A DNA stretch of 64,000 nt from Bacteroidales bacterium (lineage in GTDB: Bacteria > Bacteroidota > Bacteroidia > Bacteroidales > Bacteroidaceae): contig SUXS01000005.1 in NCBI GenBank assembly GCA_015060865.1, positions 62,001 to 126,000 on the forward strand, read 5' to 3'. Of the stretch, positions 9,133 to 16,979 are shown piece by piece. Position 1 is the stretch's first letter. Each line of letters starts with the position of its first letter. The notes under the pieces are model-generated. The model saw only the letters and a list, made by a program, of their open reading frames with translations, did no database searches and had not been told where the DNA came from. The position numbers and the translations under genes were made by a program.

Positions 9133-9140
9133 CAAAGTTA
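9133..9140 (-). promoter_or_regulatory. -7 box of pgk promoter
   Basis: TAACTTTG on the minus strand. A clear TTTG at -33 is lacking (T-rich TTTTCG instead). Confidence 0.5.
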
Positions 9141-9214
9141 GCAAAAGGTTTGTTAACTCACACGAAAAAAGTGATTATTTCTTGTTGATTGGCATTTTTT
9201 CTCTTTACGGCTTA

Positions 9215-9871
9215 TCACTCCTTGTCGAGGGGGCTCAGCTTCTTGTAATACTTGCATAGCATTTTCAGTCCACACTCATTGCACTTGGGCTTGCGGGCTA
9301 TGCAGGTGTAGCGTCCATGCAGAATGAGCCAATGATGGGCGATGGGGATGAGTTCGTCAGGGATGTGCTGTGTCAACTCTTTCTCTACGCTGTAGGGAGT
9401 GGTGCAGCGTGTAGGCACCAAGCCTATGCGGTGGCTCACGCGGAATACGTGGGTGTCGACAGCGAAGGCGGCCTTGCCCCATACCACCGATTGGATGACA
9501 TTGGCCGTCTTGCGCCCCACACCGGGCAGGCGCACCAGTTCCTCCAATGTGTCGGGCACCTCGCCGCCAAACTCCTTCACAAGCATTTGTGCCATGCCCA
9601 CCAGGTGCTTGGCCTTGTTGTTGGGGTACGACACGCTCTTGATGTATTCGAATATCACCTCGGGCGTAGCCAGTGCCATGGCCTCTGCGGTGGGGTAGTC
9701 GTGCATGAGCCGCGGTGTCACCATGTTGACCCGCTTGTCGGTACATTGGGCGGAGAGTATCACCGCTACCAGCAAGCTGAAGGGGGAGTCGTAGTTCAGT
9801 TCAGTCTCGGCTACTGGCATGGCCTCCTTGAAGTAGGCTATCGTGCGTTCGTATAGTTCTTGTTTCTTCAT
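9215..9871 (-). CDS. nth: endonuclease III (DNA glycosylase/AP lyase)
   Basis: 218 residues. Base-excision repair of oxidised pyrimidines. The helix-hairpin-helix LPGVGRKTANVI holds the catalytic Lys, and AVDTHVFRVSHRIGL holds the catalytic Asp. The C-terminal CIARKPKCNECGLKMLC gives the C-x6-C-x2-C-x5-C 4Fe-4S loop. The gene begins 19 bases after the stop of the upstream MFS gene, so the two are probably cotranscribed. Confidence 0.96.
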   Translation of the reverse strand: MKKQELYERTIAYFKEAMPVAETELNYDSPFSLLVAVILSAQCTDKRVNMVTPRLMHDYPTAEAMALATPEVIFEYIKSVSYPNNKAKHLVGMAQMLVKEFGGEVPDTLEELVRLPGVGRKTANVIQSVVWGKAAFAVDTHVFRVSHRIGLVPTRCTTPYSVEKELTQHIPDELIPIAHHWLILHGRYTCIARKPKCNECGLKMLCKYYKKLSPLDKE

Positions 9872-9890
9872 AATATATGGGGCTTGCTTG

Positions 9891-11081
9891 TCAGCGAAGT
9901 TTGTTCTTGGTGAAGTGTGGCGCTACTATCTTGTTGTAGTAGATGAGCGAGCCCAGCGTGAGCAGGGCGCCGAGCAGGTATCCGTAGCTGAGCGATGACA
10001 CCTCGGCGATGTAGCCGCCCACGAGCATGCCGATACCGATGCCTACGTCCCATGAGGTGAGGTAGGTGGAGGTGGCTGTGCCGCGCTTGGAGTTGGGGGC
10101 GAGGTTCACAAACAGGGTGTTGTAGGCAGGGAACATGGTGCCGAAGCCTATGCCCAACAGCAGGGCGGTGGCAAAGAAGATGAGCGTACATGCCGTGGCA
10201 TTCCACACGATGATATAGCGGCAGGCAGCCAGCAGGGCAAAGCATACGAGCACTACATACATGCCCCATGCGATGAGCTGGGTGAGGCGTCCGCGGTCGA
10301 CAAGGCGGCCTGAGAAGATGCGCGAGATGGCCATGCCCACAGCCATGAAGGTGAAGAAGAGGCCGGTATTGACGGCCAAGCCCATCTGCTCGGCATAGAG
10401 GGCCACGTAGTTGGTGGTCATACCATAGGGGATGGACATGAGCAGGAGGCTGAGGCCTGCAGGCAGGCCCTTCTTGAGGATGAAGCGGTCGAAGGAGAGG
10501 GGTTCGCGCACCACACGGGGCTTGGGTGGTGTCTTCACCAACGCAGCTGCTACCAAGCCGATGAGGGTGGCAACGAAAGCAATGGCGAAGATGACGTCGT
10601 AGGAGACGCTGCCGTGGAGCATCAGGCCGAGCATGGGGCCGATGGACATGGCGAAGTTGTTGGTGAGGCCGAAATAGCCGAGTCCCTCGCCACGACGCTC
10701 CGTAGGGAGGATGTCGATGACAATGGTATTGCCGCCTACCGAGGTGGTGCCAAAGGCCAAGCCGTGGGCCACGCGGAAGAGGGCGAAGAGGGTGAGCGTG
10801 CCGGCAAACCTATACCCGGCAAAGATGGCTGTGAACACCGCATAGGCCACAAGGTAGAGCGGCTTGCGGGCAAACATGTCGATGAGGTAGCCCGAGAAGG
10901 GGCGTATGCAGAGCGCCGATACGGTGTAGCACGAGAGGATGATGCCGATGAGCGTGCCCTCGGCCGCAAACACTTCGGCCAGATAGAAGGGGAGCACGGG
11001 GACCAGCATCCAAAATCCGAAGAACATCAGGAAATTGGCTGCCAGCATGAGGCAGTAGCTGGGGGTGAAGAGGGGACGCAT
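9891..11081 (-). CDS. MFS transporter (drug/sugar efflux type)
   Basis: 396 residues with about 12 hydrophobic segments, e.g. LMLAANFLMFFGFWMLVPVL near the N-terminus, and the loop-2/3 signature GYLIDMFARKPLYL (about 59-72) resembling the G-x3-D-x-R-x-R/K MFS motif A. Helix 5 contains GLTNNFAMSIGPMLGLML, an antiporter-like motif C. The overall look is of a 12-TM arabinose-efflux/multidrug-type exporter of the inner membrane; substrate unknown. It lies 19 bases upstream of nth. It has unusually high GC compared with the following intergenic repeat DNA. Confidence 0.85.
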   Translation of the reverse strand: MRPLFTPSYCLMLAANFLMFFGFWMLVPVLPFYLAEVFAAEGTLIGIILSCYTVSALCIRPFSGYLIDMFARKPLYLVAYAVFTAIFAGYRFAGTLTLFALFRVAHGLAFGTTSVGGNTIVIDILPTERRGEGLGYFGLTNNFAMSIGPMLGLMLHGSVSYDVIFAIAFVATLIGLVAAALVKTPPKPRVVREPLSFDRFILKKGLPAGLSLLLMSIPYGMTTNYVALYAEQMGLAVNTGLFFTFMAVGMAISRIFSGRLVDRGRLTQLIAWGMYVVLVCFALLAACRYIIVWNATACTLIFFATALLLGIGFGTMFPAYNTLFVNLAPNSKRGTATSTYLTSWDVGIGIGMLVGGYIAEVSSLSYGYLLGALLTLGSLIYYNKIVAPHFTKNKLR

Positions 11082-11082
11082 T

Positions 11083-11390
11083 GAGTTAGGAATTAGGAAT
11101 TAGGAGTTAGGAGTTTTTAGTTATGAGTTAGGAGTTGTCCATCATTCGTCATTTCAGAATTCAGTGTCATCTCGAAACGTAGTGAGAGATTCTCGGACAA
11201 GCCGAGCGCAAGCATTCCTCGCTTTGCTCGGGATGACACAGAGGGGAGTTTTTAGTTAGGAGTTGGCAGTTTCGTTGAACAAACAATTTTTTTGACATAG
11301 GATATAAAACTAAAAGTTAGGAGCTATGCTATTCCGATGAGACCACCATTTAGCTTTAACTCCTAACTCCTAATTTCTAACTCCTAATTA
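11083..11390. repeat. nested palindromic intergenic repeat region
   Basis: Outer arms are TTAGGAATTAGGAGTTAGGAG-type short tandem units (11084-11130) and their inverted complement CTCCTAACTCCTAATTTC (about 11361-11390). Inside is a second inverted repeat TGTCATCTCGA (11165-11175)/TCGGGATGACA (11228-11238). The TTAGGA units recur at about 58.82 kb. No gene is visible in this 312-base gap between the MFS gene and pheS. Confidence 0.65.
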
Positions 11391-11393
11391 AAC

Positions 11394-12413
11394 CTAATTC
11401 GCTGCTTCAAACTCCTTGAGGAAGCGGACGTCGTTCTCGGAGAACATGCGGAGGTCCTTGACCTGGTACTTGAGGTTGGTGATGCGCTCGATACCCATAC
11501 CGAGGGCATAGCCTGAGTATACCTTGCTGTCGATGCCGTTGGCTTCGAGCACGTTGGGGTCTACCATACCGCAACCGAGGATCTCTACCCAGCCGGTACC
11601 CTTACAGAAGGGACATCCCTTGCCGCCGCAGATGTTGCAGCTGATGTCCATCTCGGCCGAAGGCTCGGTGAAGGGGAAGTAGGAGGGGCGCAGACGGATC
11701 TTGGTGTCCTCGCCAAACATCTCCTTGGCAAAGAGCAGGAGGGCCTGCTTGAGGTCGGTGAACGATACGTTCTTATCCACGTAGAGTGCCTCTACCTGAT
11801 GGAAGAAGCAGTGTGCACGATAGCTGATGGCCTCGTTGCGGTATACGCGTCCGGGGCAGATGATGCGGATAGGGGGCTGGCTGGTCTCCATGACGCGGCT
11901 CTGCACCGATGAGGTGTGGGTGCGCAGGATGATGTCGGGGTGTGCCTCGATGAAGAAGGTGTCCTGCATGTCGCGGGCAGGGTGGTCTTCGGCAAAGTTC
12001 ATCGAAGAGAACACGTGCCAGTCGTCCTCCACCTCGGGACCGTCGGCCAGGGCGAAGCCCATGCGGGCAAAGATGTCGATGATCTCGTTCTTCACGATGG
12101 AGAGCGGGTGGCGTGTGCCCAGCTCTATGGGGTAGGCCGTACGGGTGAGGTCCATCTCGGCAGCACCGCTGTCGTTGGTCTCGAAGGCCTCTTTGAGTTC
12201 GGCGATGCGCTCTGTGGCGCGGGTCTTCAGTGCGTTGAGTCGCATGCCCACCTCTTTCTTCTGATCGGCGGGTACGTTACGGAAGTCGGCCATCAGGTCA
12301 TTGATGGCGCCCTTCTTGCTCAGGTATTTGATGCGCAGTGCTTCCAGCTCCTCTGCGCTATTGGCGGTGAGGGTTTCCACCTCAGCCATGAGTGCTTCTA
12401 TCTTGCTTATCAT
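11394..12413 (-). CDS. pheS: phenylalanyl-tRNA synthetase alpha subunit
   Basis: 339 residues. It charges tRNA-Phe together with PheT (not in this window). N-terminal coiled-coil (about 1-85), then the class II core: motif 2 around RVYRNEAISYRAHCFFHQVE, the CNICGGKGCPFCKGTGW insertion common in bacterial PheS, and motif 3 ALGMGIERI. It starts at ATG 12413 with a consensus promoter 30 bases upstream that is part of a repeated element. Confidence 0.97.
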   Translation of the reverse strand: MISKIEALMAEVETLTANSAEELEALRIKYLSKKGAINDLMADFRNVPADQKKEVGMRLNALKTRATERIAELKEAFETNDSGAAEMDLTRTAYPIELGTRHPLSIVKNEIIDIFARMGFALADGPEVEDDWHVFSSMNFAEDHPARDMQDTFFIEAHPDIILRTHTSSVQSRVMETSQPPIRIICPGRVYRNEAISYRAHCFFHQVEALYVDKNVSFTDLKQALLLFAKEMFGEDTKIRLRPSYFPFTEPSAEMDISCNICGGKGCPFCKGTGWVEILGCGMVDPNVLEANGIDSKVYSGYALGMGIERITNLKYQVKDLRMFSENDVRFLKEFEAAN

Positions 12414-12443
12414 AATGTATGTAATGTTTCGTCAATTAATTTG

Positions 12444-12475
12444 CAAAATTAGTGCAAGGTGAGCGAAATATCAAA
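12444..12475 (-). promoter_or_regulatory. promoter of pheS
   Basis: Minus strand: TTTG (12475-12472), 20-nt spacer, TAATTTTG (12451-12444), a perfect match. It lies at the edge of copy 1 of the 85-bp tandem repeat. Confidence 0.75.
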
Positions 12476-12616
12476 TTTATTTGAATATTTCCGAGCCGCA
12501 GCCTAATTTCTGGCTCGCAAAGCGAGACTAAAGATAGTGCAAGGTGAGCGAAATATCAAATTTATTTGAATATTTCCGAGCCGCAGCCTAATTTCTGGCT
12601 CGCGAAGCGAGTTCAA
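12451..12616. repeat. two tandem copies of an 85-bp promoter-bearing repeat
   Basis: The unit AGTGCAAGGTGAGCGAAATA...CCGAGCCGCAGCCTAATTTC...GCGAG starts at 12451 and again at 12536, almost unchanged over 75 bases. Read on the minus strand each unit ends in the spacer and part of a TTTG-N20-TAnnTTTG promoter; only the pheS-proximal unit has an intact -7 box. Inverted relatives lie at 14.44-14.60 kb. Confidence 0.75.
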
Positions 12617-12667
12617 AATTAGTGTCACTGACGCTTGGACTAAGAGTGACGTAGGTTGATAGTTGTG

Positions 12668-14350
12668 TTATTGGACTTTGGCCTTTTTAAAGCGAACAAT
12701 CGTTTCGCTGATATATTGGCCATTCTTTCCAATGTGCATCAGCATGATGTCGCGATTGTCAATGTTTTTATAGTAGATGGGTTCTTGAAAATAGGAGTGT
12801 GAATGTCCTCCTAATACTATATCGAGGTGCTGGGTGTTTGCTATCAATTGTTTGTCATTTTCCCATCCTAAATGAGAAAGGCACACAATTACATCGCAAT
12901 GTTTCTCTGTTTTAAGGAATGAGGCTACAGAGTCGGCTGTAATGATGGGGTCATGATAAACAACTCCCTTGCAATTGGTTTCGGCAACCAGACCTTCTAA
13001 TTGCGGCCCTACACCTACGAAGCCTATTGTAATCCCGTTGACTTCGGTGATATGATAAGGGCGGACAAAACTCTCCACAGGAGTTCCTGTAAAATCGTAG
13101 TTGGTGGATACGATGGGGAATTCTGCCATGGCAAAGATGCGCATCATGTTGTCCAAGCCGAAGTCAAACTCATGATTGCCAATTGTAGCTACGTCGTAGC
13201 CAATGACATTCATTAGCGCTACCTCAACGGCTCCTTTGAAAAGGTTGTAGTAGAGCGAACCTTGTGAGAAGTCGCCACAGTCAGCTAACAGAACTTGTGG
13301 ATTCTTTTTTCGAACTTGCTCTACGAAGGTGGCACGTCGCACATATCCTCCTAATCCAGTTTTTGCATCCGGTTCAATGCAGCTATGTGTGTCGCTGGAA
13401 TGTAGAATGGTGATGGAGGTCTCATTTCCCCTTTCTTTTGGAGAAAATGATGGGGAAATATTGGAACAATCGGTAGGTTGGATAGTTGAAGAGCTTTCTT
13501 TTGATAGCTCTGAACCTTGTGCGGTTGACTTGGAGGTGCTCCCATTCTTCTTCTCCTTTTTTGCCCGTTCTTGTGAGGAGGGGAGGAGGTGAGCTCCTTT
13601 GATTTGTATTCTACCATCTGATTCGGAATGGATCTTTTCCCCGTTTCTTGTTTGTTCTACAATATACTCTGTTACTACTTGACGAAGAGTTAGGGTGTCG
13701 AAAAGTTGACGGTCAATGCCCTTGCGTAAAACGCTCATCCCGTCGTTACCCTCGGCCAAGTAATCAATGGTGGCAATGCGATAAACCTTAGATTTCTCAA
13801 TCGTTTCACCATTGATTGTCGCTTTCAGCAGTTTCCCGTCTTTGCTGATGACAAGTTGTGCACCACTGATACCCTGGCCGCCAACTGCAGCAAAACACTG
13901 GAAAAGATCTAAAAGTTGCTCGCCTGTAAGTGATAGTGTGAATAATTTGTTCTCGAAAGGAAATACTTTATATACATCGCCAACTGTGATGTTGCCTTCG
14001 GGAAGTGAGCTGCGAAGGCCTCCCATATTCATAATGCCTATATCTGCAGGTTCTCCGCCATACTTTAGGGCGGCTTTACGGAGAATGTCTGCCGTAAGGT
14101 TTGATAGTGGGCTTTCAGGGCGGTTGGCCTCCAGCTGTTGTGTGCTTACTCCAAGTATGGGGGCCTGGATTTGGCGTACTTCCTCTTGGAATCGGATTAG
14201 GTATTCGGTTGCTAAATCGTGAGGAGTGGAGTCGAGTGAGGCGTCGATTTTGTGGCGCGTACCAGTTACTTGAACAATTTGGTAATCGGTATGGCAGGCG
14301 GATAGGAATAGAACGCAAGCCAAAAATAATGTAAAGGTTCTTATTTTCAT
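12668..14350 (-). CDS. 5'-nucleotidase lipoprotein with reversed domain order
   Basis: 560 residues. Lipobox FLSAC (Cys 19). Residues about 45-250 match the 5'-nucleotidase C-terminal substrate-binding domain (SPLSNLTADILRKAA, DIGIMNMGGLRSSLPEGNIT, VYRIATIDYLAEGNDGM). A Ser/Lys-rich low-complexity linker spans about 255-308. The calcineurin-like metallophosphatase domain follows: ITILHSSDTHSCIEPD, LADCGDFSQG, TIGNHEFDFG and VLGGHSHSYF supply the two-metal ligands. In UshA-type enzymes the order is the opposite. Related Bacteroidetes often carry these as two adjacent genes, so this is probably an in-frame gene fusion. Expected role: periplasmic or surface hydrolysis of nucleotides or UDP-sugars. 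A -7 box TAATTTTG lies at 14377-14384. Confidence 0.85.
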   Translation of the reverse strand: MKIRTFTLFLACVLFLSACHTDYQIVQVTGTRHKIDASLDSTPHDLATEYLIRFQEEVRQIQAPILGVSTQQLEANRPESPLSNLTADILRKAALKYGGEPADIGIMNMGGLRSSLPEGNITVGDVYKVFPFENKLFTLSLTGEQLLDLFQCFAAVGGQGISGAQLVISKDGKLLKATINGETIEKSKVYRIATIDYLAEGNDGMSVLRKGIDRQLFDTLTLRQVVTEYIVEQTRNGEKIHSESDGRIQIKGAHLLPSSQERAKKEKKNGSTSKSTAQGSELSKESSSTIQPTDCSNISPSFSPKERGNETSITILHSSDTHSCIEPDAKTGLGGYVRRATFVEQVRKKNPQVLLADCGDFSQGSLYYNLFKGAVEVALMNVIGYDVATIGNHEFDFGLDNMMRIFAMAEFPIVSTNYDFTGTPVESFVRPYHITEVNGITIGFVGVGPQLEGLVAETNCKGVVYHDPIITADSVASFLKTEKHCDVIVCLSHLGWENDKQLIANTQHLDIVLGGHSHSYFQEPIYYKNIDNRDIMLMHIGKNGQYISETIVRFKKAKVQ

Positions 14351-14439
14351 CGTTATTTCTATTGTTGCATATTGTGCAAAATTACAATAAAAAATATTCT
14401 TTTTACCCAGTTTGCACTAATTTTAGCTTATTTTCGCTA

Positions 14440-14600
14440 GTGGTAGATAGGCTGTACCTCGGAAAAAATCAAATAAATTTGTTTTTTCGCTCGGTTTGCA
14501 CTGCTTTAGTCTGTTTTACAGACAGAAATTAGGCTGCGGCTCGGAAAAAATCAAATAAATATTTGTTTTTTCGCTCGCCTTGCACTAATTTTGCACCCGC
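14440..14600. repeat. inverted relatives of the promoter-bearing repeat
   Basis: Two units of the form CTCGGAAAAAATCAAATAAA...TTTTTTCGCTCG...TTGCACT (about 14457-14510 and 14540-14590), the second preceded by AGAAATTAGGCTGCGG. They are the reverse complement of the 12.45-12.61 kb units, so the 5'-nucleotidase gene is flanked by the repeat in opposite orientations. The second unit supplies the rplS promoter. The rest of the 327-base gap (14351-14677) holds no gene. Confidence 0.7.
14562..14593 (+). promoter_or_regulatory. promoter of rplS
   Basis: TTTG at 14562-14565, 20-nt spacer, TAATTTTG at 14586-14593: perfect consensus, embedded in the repeat. Confidence 0.8.
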
Positions 14601-14677
14601 TTTCGCGCAATCGCTGTCATAGGAAGAGTAACTTGATATGTTGCGTTGGGACGATATAACAATTAATAATTAAAAAA

Positions 14678-15046
14678 ATGGATTTAATTAAAATTGCTGA
14701 AGAAGCATTTGCTACCGGTAAGGAAGGTCAGGCTCCTGCATTTAAGGCTGGTGACACCGTAACCGTAGCGTATCGTATTGTCGAGGGTAACAAAGAGCGT
14801 GTGCAGCTCTATCGTGGTGTAGTAATCAAGATCTCAGGACACGGCTACAACAAACGTTTCACCGTACGTAAGATGTCGGGAACCGTAGGTGTAGAGCGTA
14901 TCTTCCCCATCAGCTCACCGGCCATCGATAGCATCGTAGTGAACAAGGTTGGTAAGGTTCGTCGCGCTAAGTTGTATTACTTGCGTGCTCTTACTGGTAA
15001 GAAGGCTCGTATTAAAGAAAAACGAGTTATCACCAAGAACGCTTAA
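14678..15046 (+). CDS. rplS: 50S ribosomal protein L19
   Basis: 122 residues. L19 sits at the 30S-50S interface. Visible: [57 protein letters not shown] and [20 protein letters not shown], all family hallmarks. It stands alone here rather than in the rpsP-rimM-trmD-rplS cluster of many bacteria, with its own promoter and terminator. Confidence 0.98.
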   Translation: MDLIKIAEEAFATGKEGQAPAFKAGDTVTVAYRIVEGNKERVQLYRGVVIKISGHGYNKRFTVRKMSGTVGVERIFPISSPAIDSIVVNKVGKVRRAKLYYLRALTGKKARIKEKRVITKNA

Positions 15047-15066
15047 CATTACGTTATTACGGATAA

Positions 15067-15097
15067 GAAAAGCGCTTGCAATTGCAAGCGCTTTTTT
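15067..15097. terminator. bidirectional terminator between rplS and ROK kinase
   Basis: AAAAGCGCTTGCA/TGCAAGCGCTTTT is a perfect 13-bp stem, with T-rich tails on both strands (TTTTTTCTTTT forward, TTTTCTTAT reverse). It serves both convergent genes. Confidence 0.88.
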
Positions 15098-15121
15098 CTT
15101 TTGTAATGGATGTGTCCGGAT

Positions 15122-16072
15122 TTATTCCCAGGCGAGTGCACTGGCACCGAGTACCGCAGCATCGGAGTCTTTGAGCTCTGAAACGAGTAGTTTGGTTTTC
15201 CCTTTCCAGATGTTAAGCACATTGGCTTCCATAGCCTCAAGAGTAGGCTTCATAATCAAGTCGCCAGCTTTAGTGAGTCCGCCAAATAGAATTATGGCTT
15301 CGGGTGCGCTAAAAGCGATGAAGTCGGCTAAAGCTTCGCCTAATAGGGTGCCGGTAAAGGTGAATACCTCTTGTGCAACCTTGTCGCCTCGAATAGCAGC
15401 ATCATATACATCCTTTGAGGTAATCTCCCCTGCGACGTCACGCAATAAACTGGGTTCATTGGTGCAATCGATGATTTCTTTGGCAGTACGTGCAACACCT
15501 GTTGCCGAGCAGTATGTCTCTAAGCATCCGCATCGTCCACAGCCACATTGACGACCGTTGTGACGGCGGGATATAACATGGCCTAATTCTCCAGCAAAGC
15601 CATCGTGTCCATATACAAGTTGCCCGTTGATAACGATGCCGCTTCCTACGCCAGTACCAAGAGTTATTTCTATAAAGTTTTTCATTCCGCGTGCGGCACC
15701 ATAGGTCATTTCACCTATTGCGGCAGCATTGGCATCGTTGGTTACGGTGACAGGAATGCCTATACGGTTTTGGAATAATTCGGCCAATTTGATAACCCCT
15801 TTCCAAGGGAGGTTAGGGGCAAATTCAATATTGCCAGTGTAATAGTTCCCGTTAGGAGCGCCTATACCCATGCCTTTGATTTTGTCAACTCCGCCTATTT
15901 CGCTTATCATGGGAAGCAATTTCTCGGCCACGGCATTAACATACTCGTCAATTTCCTTGTATGCTTGCGTCTTGATAGAGTCTACGCTGAGGATATTTCC
16001 GCGTGCATCTACGATACCGAATACGGTATTTGTACCGCCGATATCCATTCCTACTACATAAGGTTTGTCCAT
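15122..16072 (-). CDS. ROK-family glucokinase
   Basis: 316 residues. ATP-dependent sugar kinase of the cytoplasm, probably glucose. N-terminal phosphate loop GMDIGGTNTVFGIVD (about 8-22), catalytic/substrate region VTNDANAAAIGEM, ITLGTGVGSGIVING, GELGHVI, and the ROK zinc signature CGCGRCGCLETYCSATG. Regulatory ROK repressors carry an N-terminal winged helix, absent here, so this is a kinase. It has a perfect promoter upstream and converges on rplS. Confidence 0.92.
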   Translation of the reverse strand: MDKPYVVGMDIGGTNTVFGIVDARGNILSVDSIKTQAYKEIDEYVNAVAEKLLPMISEIGGVDKIKGMGIGAPNGNYYTGNIEFAPNLPWKGVIKLAELFQNRIGIPVTVTNDANAAAIGEMTYGAARGMKNFIEITLGTGVGSGIVINGQLVYGHDGFAGELGHVISRRHNGRQCGCGRCGCLETYCSATGVARTAKEIIDCTNEPSLLRDVAGEITSKDVYDAAIRGDKVAQEVFTFTGTLLGEALADFIAFSAPEAIILFGGLTKAGDLIMKPTLEAMEANVLNIWKGKTKLLVSELKDSDAAVLGASALAWE

Positions 16073-16133
16073 AAATTGAAATACTTTTTTTAGAGTTTTT
16101 TATAGGTATTACTAATTCTCTGCTTTAGTTTCG

Positions 16134-16165
16134 CAAATGTAACGATACTTCGCTAATGGCGCAAA
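16134..16165 (-). promoter_or_regulatory. promoter of the ROK glucokinase
   Basis: Minus strand: TTTG (16165-16162), 20-nt spacer, TACATTTG (16141-16134). Confidence 0.75.
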
Positions 16166-16265
16166 CAAATTAAACTTTTTTCTTTTATATAAAGGTTTTA
16201 TATGATGGCGTTGTGGGTTTACGTCAATGTAGAAATCCTGATAGAGATGTATATGTGTGTTCTTC

Positions 16266-16979
16266 TTATTTGATGATATCAATCATGTATGAAAGCTTTG
16301 CTGTAATAGTGGTGTTGGCAGATCGGCCAAACGGGTCGGCCTTCGAGTTGCCATACATATCTGATAGACCAAAAAAATAACGTCCTTCCAATAGGAAGCT
16401 ACCTATTGAAGTTTTCCACTCTATTCCGGCACCTCCGGCAATTCCATATTCCAAGGTGTTTTCTATGGGCTTGCCATATTGCTGGTTTATGTTGTTGGGG
16501 CGTAGCTCTGGCTTCCAGGGGTACTCTTTGGAAGAACCATAGAACTCTTCTTTGTTGACATATAGACCAATCTGAGGCCCAGCGTTGAAGAAAAACTGGA
16601 ATCCGCGTTCTTCTTTTCCCCAACCAACATGTGCAAAGAAGGGTATCTCTATATAGTTGGTGGTGCAACTGTATGTGTTGTTGCTGCCATCTTCAATGGT
16701 CTCTTTCCAACCTCGTTGAGCGAAATTTACTTCTAGTTGTGCAGCACATATCAGAGAAAAATATTTTTCTGTGGTGTATCGCACGGAAACACCTCCCATT
16801 ACTCCTGGTTGTAGCCCTTGTTTAATGGTGGGGCTGAAGTCCACACTGCTTAAATTGTATCCTCCTCCCAATCCGATGGCAAGATTGTTGCGTAATTCTC
16901 CTACTTGTGCAAATCCTTGCGTAGACCATATCAGGAGAAGTAGGGCGATTATATGGATAGAGTGTCGGTTATGGTGCAT
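16266..16979 (-). CDS. PorT-like outer-membrane beta-barrel protein
   Basis: 237 residues. Signal peptide MHHNRHSIHIIALLLLIWST...FAQ, then alternating amphipathic strands: NLAIGLGGGYNLSSVDFSPT, GVMGGVSVRYTTEKYFSLIC, AQLEVNFAQRGW, NYIEIPFFAHVGWG, FFFNAGPQIGLYV, GIAGGAGIEW, FLLEGRYFFGLSDM, ending in TTITAKLSYMIDIIK. This is the small porin/PorT barrel family of Bacteroidetes. PorT itself is a type IX secretion accessory protein, but many paralogues are not, so the exact role is open. Its start codon overlaps the stop of the LysM gene by one base (TGATG), implying translational coupling and a shared envelope function. Confidence 0.75.
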   Translation of the reverse strand: MHHNRHSIHIIALLLLIWSTQGFAQVGELRNNLAIGLGGGYNLSSVDFSPTIKQGLQPGVMGGVSVRYTTEKYFSLICAAQLEVNFAQRGWKETIEDGSNNTYSCTTNYIEIPFFAHVGWGKEERGFQFFFNAGPQIGLYVNKEEFYGSSKEYPWKPELRPNNINQQYGKPIENTLEYGIAGGAGIEWKTSIGSFLLEGRYFFGLSDMYGNSKADPFGRSANTTITAKLSYMIDIIK

